From Actinospica robiniae DSM 44927 (lineage in GTDB: Bacteria > Actinomycetota > Actinomycetes > Streptomycetales > Catenulisporaceae), in assembly GCF_000504285.1 (NCBI RefSeq), contig NZ_KI632511.1, forward strand, positions 7,732,154 to 7,796,153: DNA of 64,000 bases, in the 5' to 3' direction. Positions 46,954-55,579 of the stretch are shown in pieces (the stretch's first letter is position 1; each line of letters begins with the position of its first letter). The position numbers were made by a program, and so were the translations under genes. Under the pieces are notes generated by a model that was not told the origin of the DNA, did no database searches, and was given only the letters and a program-made list of their open reading frames with translations.

Positions 46954-47225
46954 TGCTCGACCGTCGGGGTGGCGGCGAAGTACGGGCCGATCAGCGCGCG
47001 CCAGCGCGGGAAGCGGTCGGACTCGCGGAAGTTGACGTTGTGCGCCTCGAGCGATTCCCAGCCCACGAGCAGCAGGTAGCTCTCGCCGCGCTCGACCCCG
47101 CGGTGCATCCGCGCCCACAGGAAGCCCTCGGTCTGCGCGAGCAGTTCCTTGGCCTGTGCGTAGGCGGATTCGAACTTCTCCGAGTCGGCCTCGGCGATGG
47201 TGAATTCGGCATGCTCGACGATCAT
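46938..47225 (-). CDS. Antibiotic biosynthesis monooxygenase (ABM)-fold protein
   Basis: 95 residues from ATG at 47225 (ATG at 47240 or 47285 also possible). The chain MIVEHAEFTIAEADSEKFESAYAQAKELLAQ then GESYLLLVGWESLEAHNVNFRESD shows the ferredoxin-like ABM dimer fold. Such proteins range from quinol monooxygenases to ligand-binding stress proteins. Its end overlaps the convergent RNase gene by 16 bases. Confidence 0.8.
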   Translation of the reverse strand: MIVEHAEFTIAEADSEKFESAYAQAKELLAQTEGFLWARMHRGVERGESYLLLVGWESLEAHNVNFRESDRFPRWRALIGPYFAATPTVEHYREV

Positions 47226-47272
47226 GCGCACAGCGTACATTCCCACCGCCGCGGGCGGGTAGGGGAACCGGT

Positions 47273-48016
47273 GTGGCTGACGCAACCTTAGTTGACGCGC
47301 AGGACCTGTTCCACGGCCTGCCCCGCCGATACGACCTGCTCGCGGAAGTGCTCTCCTTCGGCCAGAACCGGCGCTGGCGGCACGCGATGGTGGACGCGGC
47401 GCTGCGTACCTCGCCGGACGCGGTCCGGGTGCTGGACGTGGCGACCGGCACCGCCGGCGTGGCCCTGTACTGGACCGATCAGTCCCGGGTGGAGGTGACC
47501 GGGGTGGACCTGACCGAGCAGATGCTGCGGCGCGGCCGGGAGAACGTGGCCCGGCGCGGCCGCGCGGACCGGATCAGGCTGCTGCAGGGCCGGGCCGAGC
47601 ACCTGCCGTTCCCCGACGCCTCCTTCGACGCGGTGACCTTCACCTATCTGCTGCGCTACGTGCGGGACCCGGCCGCGACCATGGTCGAGCTCGCCCGGGT
47701 GCTCAAGCCCGGGGGAGCGCTGGCCAGCCTGGAGTTCGCGGTGCCGGGCAACCCCGGCTGGCACGCGGCCTGGGTCGGCTACACCCGGGGCGTGCTGCCG
47801 CTGGCCGGAATGCTCACCGGCGGCCGGGAATGGGGCCACGTCGGCAACTTCCTAGGCCCCTCGATCAGCGACCACTACAAGGCCCACCCGGTCGATCGCA
47901 TCGTCGACTACTGGCACGGTGCCGGGGTCGAGGACGTGCACACGCGCCGGATGAGCCTCGGTGGCGGGCTGGTGATGTGGGGCCGCAAGGGCACCGGAAG
48001 CGAAGCGGATGGCTGA
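47273..48016 (+). CDS. UbiE/MenG-like class I methyltransferase
   Basis: 247 residues from GTG at 47273. SAM motif I is VRVLDVATGTAGVAL, and the region FDAVTFTYLLRYVRDPAATMVELARVLKPGG fits the UbiE/COQ5 group of quinone methyltransferases. The C-terminal part (FLGPSISDHYKAHPVDRIVDYW) is also UbiE-like. It overlaps the next gene, a membrane protein, by 8 bases. With that gene and a polyprenyl synthase it may work in a prenylated-quinone or terpenoid pathway. It may or may not be the housekeeping menaquinone enzyme. Confidence 0.82.
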   Translation: MADATLVDAQDLFHGLPRRYDLLAEVLSFGQNRRWRHAMVDAALRTSPDAVRVLDVATGTAGVALYWTDQSRVEVTGVDLTEQMLRRGRENVARRGRADRIRLLQGRAEHLPFPDASFDAVTFTYLLRYVRDPAATMVELARVLKPGGALASLEFAVPGNPGWHAAWVGYTRGVLPLAGMLTGGREWGHVGNFLGPSISDHYKAHPVDRIVDYWHGAGVEDVHTRRMSLGGGLVMWGRKGTGSEADG

Positions 48017-48776
48017 GGCGGCCTCCGACGCGGCCGTCGCGCGGCCGGCATTCTACGCGCGCGGCGGCGGCCCGGTCGGTGACTGGATCACCCTGCTGCA
48101 TCCCCCTTACACGGCCTGGCACCTCGGCTACGTCGGCATCGGCGCGGCGCTGGTGCCGAGCCTCGACTGGGGCGTGTTCTGGGCGAGCCTGGCCGCCTTC
48201 GCGCTGGCGGTCGGTGTCGCGGCGCACGCGTTGGACGAGTGGAACGGGCGGCCGCTGCGGACCGAGATCAGCGACCGCGCGCTCTGGGCCGCGGCGGGGC
48301 TCAGCCTGGCCGGGGCGGTCGCGCTGGGTATCAGCGTGCTGCGCCACTCGGGCTACGCGCTGCTGCCGTTGATCGCGGCCGGCATAGTCCTCGTGCTCGG
48401 ATACAACCTCGAGCTGTTCGGCGGAGCGCTGCACACCGACCTCGGTTTCGCCCTCGCCTGGGGCGCATTCCCGGTGCTGGTCGGGTATGTGGCGCAAGGA
48501 CCGCGCTGGACGATGGCAGGGTCCTGCGCGCTGGTGCTGGCCGCCGTCGCCGCGACGGCGTTCTCGGCCGCGCAGCGCCGGCTGAGCACGCCTGCCAGGA
48601 CCCTGCGCCGCAGGGTCCTGGAGGTGACCGGGCAGATCCGCTATGCCGACGGCGAGGTGGGCGCCCTCGAGCGCGACGCCCTGCTCAAGCCGCTCGACGG
48701 CGCGCTCAAGCTCCTGTCCGCGGTCGCGCCACTGGTGGCGGCTGCGCTGCTGCTCTACCGCTGGGATACGCGGTGA
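48009..48776 (+). CDS. Polytopic membrane protein (distantly UbiA-like)
   Basis: 255 residues from ATG at 48009, overlapping the methyltransferase by 8 bases. About seven membrane segments are visible. The segment AHALDEWNGRPLRTEISDRAL and later YNLELFGGALHTDLGFALAWG recall the order of the two Asp-containing loops in UbiA prenyltransferases, but the NDxxDxxxD motif itself is not complete. It may be a divergent prenyltransferase or an unrelated membrane protein. Its last 71 bases overlap the convergent polyprenyl synthase gene. Confidence 0.7.
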   Translation: MAEAASDAAVARPAFYARGGGPVGDWITLLHPPYTAWHLGYVGIGAALVPSLDWGVFWASLAAFALAVGVAAHALDEWNGRPLRTEISDRALWAAAGLSLAGAVALGISVLRHSGYALLPLIAAGIVLVLGYNLELFGGALHTDLGFALAWGAFPVLVGYVAQGPRWTMAGSCALVLAAVAATAFSAAQRRLSTPARTLRRRVLEVTGQIRYADGEVGALERDALLKPLDGALKLLSAVAPLVAAALLLYRWDTR

Positions 48777-49797
48777 CGGCGTCCACCAGCCCTACCAGCT
48801 CGGCACGCACGGATTCGTCGGCGAGCGGCAAGGCCTCGGCGTACTGCAGGGCGCGTGCGCCGAGGCGCGCGATCCGGCGTTCCACCGAATCCTTCGCCCC
48901 GCAGGCGACCAGCAGCGCGCGCAGCTCGGCCACGGCCTGATCAGTGCCCTGCGTCAGTAGGGAGGCCAGCCGGTCGGCGTCCGGCCTGGCCAGCCTCGCC
49001 ACGGCCTCGGCCAGCAGCACGGTCCGTTTCCCGTCGCGCAGGTCGTCGCCGGACGGCTTCCCGGTCGCGGCCGGATCGCCGAACGCGCCGAGCAGGTCGT
49101 CGCGCAGCTGGAACGCCACGCCCAGCGCGTCCCCGTACGCGCCGTAGCCGGCCAGCAGTTCGGCCGATCCGCCCGCCAACGCGGCACCGAACCGGGCCGG
49201 GCCGGTGGTCGTGCAGGCGGCGGTCTTCGCCCGCGCCACCTCCAGCGCCGCGGCCACCGACGTCTCGCCCTCCGCCTGGGTGAGCAGGTCCAGGTACTGG
49301 CCCTGCATCGTCAAGGCCCGCATATCGTCGAAGACCGGCCGGGCCCGCGCGACCGCCTCCGGCCCCAGCCCGCAGGTGCGCAGCAGCTGGTCCGCCCAGA
49401 CCAGGCACAGGTCGCCCGCCGTGATCGCGGCGGACATGCCGAACTGCTCGTCCGGCCCGAACCAGCCGGCCCGCCGGTGCTGCTCGCCGAAGACGCGGTG
49501 CACCGCCGGAGCGCCGCGCCGGGTCGCCGAACCGTCCATGACGTCGTCGTGGATCAGCGCGCACGCGTGCAGCAGCTCCACCACCGCGGCCGCGCCGAGC
49601 ACCTCCGGCGTCAGCGGCGCCCCGACCCCGCGCCAGCCCAGCAGGACGAACTGCGCCCGCAGCCGCTTGCCGCCGCGCAGCACCAAGTCGGCGATCGGCG
49701 CGTAGAGCCCCGCGATCCGCGACGACGGGGCCTCGGCCATCCGTTGTTTGAAGAACCAGTGCAATACCTCGTCGATCGAGCCCGCGGGAGTATCCAC
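48706..49797 (-). CDS. Polyprenyl diphosphate synthase
   Basis: 363 residues from GTG at 49797. The first Asp-rich motif is ALIHDDVMD and the second QLRDDLLGAFGD; GGKRLRAQFVLLGW at residue 42 is the isopentenyl-diphosphate-binding part. It condenses IPP units to a geranylgeranyl or longer diphosphate. The C-terminal 15 residues (AAAQPPPVARPRTGA) are a low-complexity tail and lie in the 71-base overlap with the convergent membrane protein gene. Confidence 0.93.
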   Translation of the reverse strand: MDTPAGSIDEVLHWFFKQRMAEAPSSRIAGLYAPIADLVLRGGKRLRAQFVLLGWRGVGAPLTPEVLGAAAVVELLHACALIHDDVMDGSATRRGAPAVHRVFGEQHRRAGWFGPDEQFGMSAAITAGDLCLVWADQLLRTCGLGPEAVARARPVFDDMRALTMQGQYLDLLTQAEGETSVAAALEVARAKTAACTTTGPARFGAALAGGSAELLAGYGAYGDALGVAFQLRDDLLGAFGDPAATGKPSGDDLRDGKRTVLLAEAVARLARPDADRLASLLTQGTDQAVAELRALLVACGAKDSVERRIARLGARALQYAEALPLADESVRAELVGLVDAVTAYPSGRAAAQPPPVARPRTGA

Positions 49798-49818
49798 TCT
49801 TTCCGTCTACACCAGTTC

Positions 49819-50760
49819 TCAGAGTCCTGCCAGGTCCGCCAGCGTACGGGTCTGTTCATCCATGATGCGCAAGCACTCGGTCGGGTTGCCCGCGGCTGCT
49901 GCGGCGACGGCTGACTCGGTCAGCTTCGCGACGCCCCAGGCGAAGATCCGCGCCGGATCCACGTCGAGCTCGTCGCCCAGCAGCCTGCCGCGCGAGGTCA
50001 ACGCCGCGGCCGGCCGGGCCGTGGCGAACGGCGGATCGACCTGCTCGAGCAGCGGCCACGGATCGAAGGCGGCGTCGCCGGTGAGCGGCTTCGCGTCGAT
50101 CGCGAGCCATGGCGAGCGCTCGGCGGAGAGCACGTTGCCGGGATTGAAATCACCGTGCAGCACGACGGATCGCGTTGCGGACGCCGGCAGGGAGCGCAGA
50201 AGGCTGAGGCCCGTGCGGACGAGCCCTACGTCGGCTTCGGCGGGCACTCGGCTCAGGCGTTCCTCGGCCATCTCCGCCCACCAGCCCATCTGAGCGGCCA
50301 CCGGCTCGATCGCACTCCCGGCGGCGGACTCGGCCGGCAGCCAGAGGTCCCGCAGCAGCGACGCGCCGATCAGAAGCCGCGCCTCGGCGGAGAGGTGGTC
50401 GGCGTCGACGAGCTTGGCACCAGGCTCGCAGAGTTCGAGCAGATAGGCCGTGCGAGCGGGGTCGTGACGCAGCAGCCGCACCGCACCGTTGCCGTCCCAG
50501 AGCCGCAGGCCGTCCGCCTCACTCCACGCCTCTCGATGCGGGAACCCGACCTTGAGCACCGCGCGTTCCCCGCTCGGCAGCTCCACCGGCGCGACCCAAG
50601 CGCCGGATCCGCCCGCGTACGGCCGGCCCGGCCGCAGCTGCCAGTCCGCCCGCAGCGAGCCGACCAGCTCCGGCAGCCGCGCCAGCCAGGCCCGCCCGTC
50701 CTCCGCCACGCTCCCGCCGAAGACGAGGTCGAGCCGTCCGAGTTCCAGATCGATCTCCAT
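49819..50760 (-). CDS. Aminoglycoside/hydroxyurea kinase-like phosphotransferase
   Basis: 313 residues from ATG at 50760; the frame upstream shadows the divergent DinB gene. The kinase-like motifs are intact: SVVLHGDFNPGNVLS (HGDxxxxN) and WLAIDAKPLTGDAAFDPWPLL, with LKVGFPHREAWSEADGL holding the ATP Lys. The layout fits the APH(6)/hydroxyurea phosphotransferase family. Many relatives act on unknown compounds, so resistance is not implied. Confidence 0.85.
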   Translation of the reverse strand: MEIDLELGRLDLVFGGSVAEDGRAWLARLPELVGSLRADWQLRPGRPYAGGSGAWVAPVELPSGERAVLKVGFPHREAWSEADGLRLWDGNGAVRLLRHDPARTAYLLELCEPGAKLVDADHLSAEARLLIGASLLRDLWLPAESAAGSAIEPVAAQMGWWAEMAEERLSRVPAEADVGLVRTGLSLLRSLPASATRSVVLHGDFNPGNVLSAERSPWLAIDAKPLTGDAAFDPWPLLEQVDPPFATARPAAALTSRGRLLGDELDVDPARIFAWGVAKLTESAVAAAAAGNPTECLRIMDEQTRTLADLAGL

Positions 50761-50804
50761 CCGGAAAGTCTCGCAGAGTCGGCGTCCCCTGAGATGCTTG
50801 CGAC

Positions 50805-51377
50805 ATGACGAAGAAGTGGGATTCCAACAGTCACGACGAGCGGGTGGCGCTGCTCGGGTTCCTGGACCACCAGCGGGGAGCGCTGCGCATCGCCACGCAC
50901 GGCCTGACCGACGAGGAGGCCCGCAGCACCCCCTCCGCCAGCACACTGAGCCTGGCCGCCCTGATCAACCACGCCGCCGCGGTCGAGCGGAACTGGACCA
51001 ATATCCTGCGATCCGCGGGCAAGCCGAACGGCCCGGCCGAGCACGTGGCCTCGTTCCAGCCGGGCGAGAAGACGCTCGAGGAGCTGCTCGCGGACTACCG
51101 GGAGGCGGCGGACGTCATGGACGCCGCCATCCTCGCCGCGTCCGACCTCGACGCCCTCGTCCCGGTCCCGGCCGGCGTGCCCTGGTTCCCCAAGGACATC
51201 GAGGCCTGGACCGTGCGCTGGATCGTGCTCCACATGATCGAGGAGACCGCCCGGCACGCCGGCCACGCCGACGTGATCCGCGAGTCCGCGGACGGAGCCC
51301 AGGCCGTCGAGCTGCGCGCCGCCGTCGAGGGCTGGCCGGAGGACGGCTTGGTCAAGCCGTGGCGCAAGCTCACCTAG
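50805..51377 (+). CDS. DinB family protein (DUF664-like)
   Basis: 190 residues. The four-helix DinB fold is suggested by LGFLDHQRGALRIATHGLTDEEARSTPSAS, LAALINHAAAVERNW and WIVLHMIEETARHAGHADVIRE. The three metal-binding His (NHAA, HMIE, HAGHAD) are present. Family members include mycothiol- and bacillithiol-dependent transferases. It is divergent from the antibiotic-kinase-like gene (44-base gap). Confidence 0.88.
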   Translation: MTKKWDSNSHDERVALLGFLDHQRGALRIATHGLTDEEARSTPSASTLSLAALINHAAAVERNWTNILRSAGKPNGPAEHVASFQPGEKTLEELLADYREAADVMDAAILAASDLDALVPVPAGVPWFPKDIEAWTVRWIVLHMIEETARHAGHADVIRESADGAQAVELRAAVEGWPEDGLVKPWRKLT

Positions 51378-51541
51378 GCGACGACGGGGATGGCCCGCGC
51401 TGAGTCAGGCCACGAGCCGGGCGGATACCGCTTGCGGCCACGGCTGATCGCGGGCATCATCGTCTCGTCCATCGTTCCCGATGACCATCGAAACCATATG
51501 CTGATTTCAGAAGTGGAGGCCGTCGAGACCGCTGCCGCCCG

Positions 51542-53011
51542 ATGACGGGACACGGCACGCCGGTGAACTCGGCGATCTTTCCGCAATCCCTTGCCCTGGC
51601 CGCGATATCCGCGCGCAGGTTCGGCGTCACCCCGGCCATGATCGAGGCGGCCGCGCGCCGACGCTCGGCCGGGGATTGGCGCGGCGCCTGTGCGGCCGCG
51701 GCCGTCCATCCTCACCTCGACCCGCGCTCGGTACGGCATCGGCACGGTGCCGAAATCGCCGCGCTGCTGCGGACCGACCTGCGCAGTCTCGCCCCCGATC
51801 TGCTGCGCTGGCACTTTCCGCGCGCCCGGCACGACGCCGGCCATCTGCTGACGGGCATGTGGGTGCAGCTCGCCGACTACTCGGACGCGGGCGCGCCGAT
51901 CACGTTGGTGGCGGCCACGCCGCGGGGCGCCCCGGCCGGCCAGCGCATCATCCTGACCCTCCTCGAAGGCAGCCGTCGGCGCGTCGGCCCGCATCCCCTG
52001 ACCGGGCATCGGATGTTCTGGGACGCCGCGTCGGCCCCGGCGCTCGCGCGGTTGTCCGGGGACCTCGGCCGGCGCGCGACGCAGGCGGCGCGCCAGATCA
52101 CCGCGTACCAGGACCTCGGCCAGGTCGAGAGCGCCTGGGCGGCCGCCGGAATCGACCTGCGGAGCGGCTGTTCGCCCAAGCTGGCCGCGTTCCCGGTGAA
52201 CCTGCCGGTGCTGGTGACCGAGGCGCGTCGAGCCTTGCCGGGCGTCGATCGGGCCGTCATCCGGTGCTCCGGAACGGCGATCGCGCTGAGCGGGCTCGAC
52301 CGATCCGATCCCGGCACGGTCACGGCGGACGTCGTACCGTTCGCGGACGTCCAGGGCCTGCCGATCGTGCCGACGGCCGCCTGGGCCAGGCCCGTCGACG
52401 CGGAGCTGCTCCGGTTGGGCCTGCTCGGGCCGCAAGACCTGCATCCGCTGGTAGCCGCGGCGCTCGCCCCGGGCGCCGAGGCCACCAAGCCGCAGACCTC
52501 GCGCGACCTGCTGTACGGCACCGTGCCCTGGTACGAAACAGGGTCCGCGGACGCCGACGCCATCCTCGTGCGCTGCGGCGACGAACGGCATCGACTCTCA
52601 CGGCGCGACGGCGATTGGCAACCCGATCACCACGACAAAGCAGGACGTGAGGGGCTGCTGAGCCTGCTCGGCGGCGTCGGGGATCCATGCCGGCAGGCTG
52701 CGAGGTATCTCAGCACCGGCAGACACGTGCTCGACCTCATCGACGCCCTCGTGGCGCATGGGCGCGTGGACGAAGCGCTGGACGTGATGCGCGAGCACGT
52801 CGACGCGTCCGCGGACCCGAGGGAGTACCTGCTCGGCGACGGCACGGCCTTCGGCGCCGTGCTCGACGCAGTGCGCCGAGACGATCTGCGCATCCAGATT
52901 GACCTCGCCGGCTGCGCCCCGGCCGGTGAGACCGGCTTTGCGCACCGGGCCGGACCCCGTATCCGCCGCACGTCCCGAAAGGGGGCGTCGGCCCGACTGA
53001 AGAAAAGGTGA
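51542..53011 (+). CDS. Unrecognised protein linked to MoxR/VWA genes
   Basis: 489 residues; no known catalytic motif seen. The N-terminal 90 residues are helical and Ala/Arg-rich (AARRRSAGDWRGACAAAAVHPHLD, then LAPDLLRWHFPRARHDAGHLL). A mixed alpha/beta middle follows, and a C-terminal helical part (DLIDALVAHGRVDEALDVMREHVDAS) ending in a basic tail (SRKGASARLKKR). Its stop lies at the start region of the MoxR gene (the TGA overlaps a possible GTG there), so it is co-translated with it. It may be the substrate, adaptor or effector of the ATPase pair. Confidence 0.75.
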   Translation: MTGHGTPVNSAIFPQSLALAAISARRFGVTPAMIEAAARRRSAGDWRGACAAAAVHPHLDPRSVRHRHGAEIAALLRTDLRSLAPDLLRWHFPRARHDAGHLLTGMWVQLADYSDAGAPITLVAATPRGAPAGQRIILTLLEGSRRRVGPHPLTGHRMFWDAASAPALARLSGDLGRRATQAARQITAYQDLGQVESAWAAAGIDLRSGCSPKLAAFPVNLPVLVTEARRALPGVDRAVIRCSGTAIALSGLDRSDPGTVTADVVPFADVQGLPIVPTAAWARPVDAELLRLGLLGPQDLHPLVAAALAPGAEATKPQTSRDLLYGTVPWYETGSADADAILVRCGDERHRLSRRDGDWQPDHHDKAGREGLLSLLGGVGDPCRQAARYLSTGRHVLDLIDALVAHGRVDEALDVMREHVDASADPREYLLGDGTAFGAVLDAVRRDDLRIQIDLAGCAPAGETGFAHRAGPRIRRTSRKGASARLKKR

Positions 53012-53013
53012 TC

Positions 53014-54219
53014 ATGACTCTGACCATGCCGTCCCCGTCCGTGGCGACCCAGACTACCGAGATCCAGACCGCCGACCGCCTCATCGCGCTCACCCGGGTC
53101 AGCAGCACCGCACCCGGCACCGACCCGGCCGTTCAGGCGCTCGCGCTGGCGACGGCCGCCAACCTGCCGGTGCTGCTGTGGGGCCAGCCCGGAATCGGCA
53201 AGTCCTCCACGCTCACCCAGCTCGCCGACGGCCTCGATCTTCCGCTGGAGACCGTGATCGCCAGCGTGCACGAGCCCTCCGACTTCGCCGGACTGCCCGT
53301 CATCGGCGCCGATCCGGCCGCCCAGGGCGTGGCCATGGCACCGCCGGACTGGGCCGTGCGCCTGAGCCGGACCGGCAAGGGCCTGCTGTTCCTCGACGAG
53401 CTCTCCTCCGCCCCGCCCGCCGTGCAGGCCGCGCTGCTGCGCGTGGTCCTCGAACGCCGCGTCGGCAGCCTGGCTCTGCCCGAATCCGTGCGCATCGTCG
53501 CGGCCGCGAACCCGGCCAACAGCGCGGCGGACGGCTGGCAGCTCGCCCCGCCGCTGGCCAACCGCTTCGTCCACCTGGCCTGGGTGCACGATCCCGAGAT
53601 CGTCGTGCGCGGATTGGGCGGTACCTGGCCGTACATCCCGCTGCCGCGTCTCGATCCCGCCCGTCTGGAACGCTCCGTCGCCCGCGCGCGATCCGCGGTG
53701 TGCGGCTTCCTGACCGCGCGTCCCGACTACACACACCGCATGCCGACGTCCGCCAACTCGCGTGGCGGAGCGTGGCCTTCGCCGCGCACGTGGGAGATGG
53801 TGCTGCGGCTGCTCGCCTTCGGCTACGCGGCGGGTGCGGACATCGAGGCCATCGCCCTGGCCGTCCGCGGCGCCGTGGGCGACGGAGCCGGGATGGAACT
53901 GCTCGCGTTCCTCGAACAGCGCGACCTGCCCGACCCCGAAGAGGTGCTCGCGGATCCGGACGGCGCCGACGTGCCCGCGCGCGGAGATCGCGTACACGCC
54001 ATGCTCTGCGCCGTCGTGGACGCGATCAAGCGCGACGCGACGCAAGCACGCTGGGAAGCCGGCTGGACACTGGTGGCCCGGCTCGCCGAGCTGGTCCCGA
54101 TCGACCTGCTCGTCGCCCCCGCCATGCAGCTCGCCGATCTGCGCGACCCGCTCTGGGCCGCACCCGAGCAGCTCGATCGCCTCAGCGCCCTCGGCGAGGT
54201 GTTGGCATGGGCGGACTGA
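53014..54219 (+). CDS. MoxR-type AAA+ ATPase
   Basis: 401 residues from ATG at 53014, with AAAAGG about 5 bases upstream (GTG at 53008 is an alternative that overlaps the previous stop). Walker A is LLWGQPGIGKSS, Walker B LLFLDELSSAP, and sensor-1 lies in RIVAAANPANS; the pre-sensor region ends LANRFVHLAW. MoxR ATPases remodel or activate protein complexes and nearly always pair with a VWA-domain protein, as here. The extra C-terminal helical domain (after about residue 235) sets it apart from short MoxR proteins. It overlaps the next gene by 13 bases. Confidence 0.9.
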   Translation: MTLTMPSPSVATQTTEIQTADRLIALTRVSSTAPGTDPAVQALALATAANLPVLLWGQPGIGKSSTLTQLADGLDLPLETVIASVHEPSDFAGLPVIGADPAAQGVAMAPPDWAVRLSRTGKGLLFLDELSSAPPAVQAALLRVVLERRVGSLALPESVRIVAAANPANSAADGWQLAPPLANRFVHLAWVHDPEIVVRGLGGTWPYIPLPRLDPARLERSVARARSAVCGFLTARPDYTHRMPTSANSRGGAWPSPRTWEMVLRLLAFGYAAGADIEAIALAVRGAVGDGAGMELLAFLEQRDLPDPEEVLADPDGADVPARGDRVHAMLCAVVDAIKRDATQARWEAGWTLVARLAELVPIDLLVAPAMQLADLRDPLWAAPEQLDRLSALGEVLAWAD

Positions 54220-55544
54220 GCTCGCCCGCGCGGCCCGAGGCGCTGGACCCGGCAGCAGAGATCGACATGGCCAAACTGCTGGCGGCGCGTCGCACGGCGG
54301 TGGCCGCGGCTCCCTACCTCGCCACCGCATTGCACGCGCTGACGATCGTCCCCAGCTACGGCGTTCCCACCATGGCAGTGGACAGATACTGGCGCTGCTA
54401 CGCGTCGCCCGCGTTCGTGGCCATGACCGAGCTGCCGGACCTGGCCGTCGTCTGGCTGCACGAGGTCTCCCACCTCGTGCGCGACCACCATCGCCGAGCC
54501 GAAAGGCTCATGGAACGCAGCAGGAACCACAAGAGCGCCGGCACGCCCGCGCTCGACCCGGAGCATCCGCTGGCCGCACGGATCCGCATGAACATCGCCA
54601 TGGACTGCGAGATCAACGACGATCTGGTGGAGAGCTTCGGCGACGAGACGACGGTGAAACTGCGCCTTCCCAAGGGCGCGGTGACCCCGATGGGATTGCA
54701 GATCAAGAACGGCGCGCTGTTCGAGGAGTACGTCAGACTGCTGCCGAAGCTGGTCCTGAACGGCGACCTGGCCTGGGTGGAGTGCGGATCCGGTGCGCAC
54801 GGGGGCGAGGCGCCCTGGGAACTCGACGGCTCCGGCGCGCAGGCGATCGGTGAGTTCGAGGCCGCTGCGATCCGCTTCCGTGTGCGCGAAGCCCTCCTCG
54901 ACAAGCGGAGGTGGGGAACGGTGCCGCAGGGCTGGAAGCGGTGGGCCGAAGGCGGCGCGGAGCCGATGCAGGACTGGCGCGCGCTCCTCGGCAGCACGCT
55001 GCGCGGCTGCCTGGCGGCCGGCCGGGGCGCCGGCGACTACAGCTACCGGCGGCCGAGCCGGCGCGCCGCTTCGCTCGACGGCTCGGTGGTCCTGCCCAGT
55101 CTTCGCAGCATCCTGCCGCGCGTGGCCGTGGTCGTCGACACGTCGGGCTCGGTGACAGATGCCGACCTCGGCAGCGCCCTGGCCGAGGTGGCCGCGATCT
55201 GCCGGTCCGTCGGCGCGCACGGCAGCCAGGTCGGCGTCTACAGCTGCGACGCCGCCGTGCACACCGTGCAGCAGATCTGCCGCGCGGAGGAGCTCAACCT
55301 CGTCGGCGGCGGCGGAACGGACATGCGCAAAGGCATCGGCCGCGCGGCCGCCGCCCGCCCGAGACCGGACGTCATCGTCGTGCTCACCGACGGGTTCACG
55401 CCGTGGCCGGCCGACAACCCGGGCGGCCGCGTGATCGCGGGCATCTTCGGCTCCGACTCCCGATACAGCGAGGACGATGACGACGATGACTACGCGCCTT
55501 CGCTGCCCCCGGACTGGATCGAGACGGTGCGCCTGTGCAGGTGA
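54207..55544 (+). CDS. Metallopeptidase-like plus VWA-domain protein (DUF2201 type)
   Basis: 445 residues from ATG at 54207, which overlaps the MoxR gene by 13 bases; the longer frame shadows that gene. The N-terminal domain has a zinc-type motif HEVSH (VVWLHEVSHLVRDHHRR) near residue 87. The C-terminal VWA-like domain starts with VAVVVDTSGSVTDADLG, giving an intact DxSxS metal site, and has the later Thr/Asp positions (GGGGTDMRKGI, VLTDGFTPW). This pairing is that of DUF2201 proteins. It is the usual partner of a MoxR ATPase. Confidence 0.87.
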   Translation: MGGLSSPARPEALDPAAEIDMAKLLAARRTAVAAAPYLATALHALTIVPSYGVPTMAVDRYWRCYASPAFVAMTELPDLAVVWLHEVSHLVRDHHRRAERLMERSRNHKSAGTPALDPEHPLAARIRMNIAMDCEINDDLVESFGDETTVKLRLPKGAVTPMGLQIKNGALFEEYVRLLPKLVLNGDLAWVECGSGAHGGEAPWELDGSGAQAIGEFEAAAIRFRVREALLDKRRWGTVPQGWKRWAEGGAEPMQDWRALLGSTLRGCLAAGRGAGDYSYRRPSRRAASLDGSVVLPSLRSILPRVAVVVDTSGSVTDADLGSALAEVAAICRSVGAHGSQVGVYSCDAAVHTVQQICRAEELNLVGGGGTDMRKGIGRAAAARPRPDVIVVLTDGFTPWPADNPGGRVIAGIFGSDSRYSEDDDDDDYAPSLPPDWIETVRLCR

Positions 55545-55579
55545 TGCCCGGTCAGGCGCGCCCGCTCAGACCATGTCAC

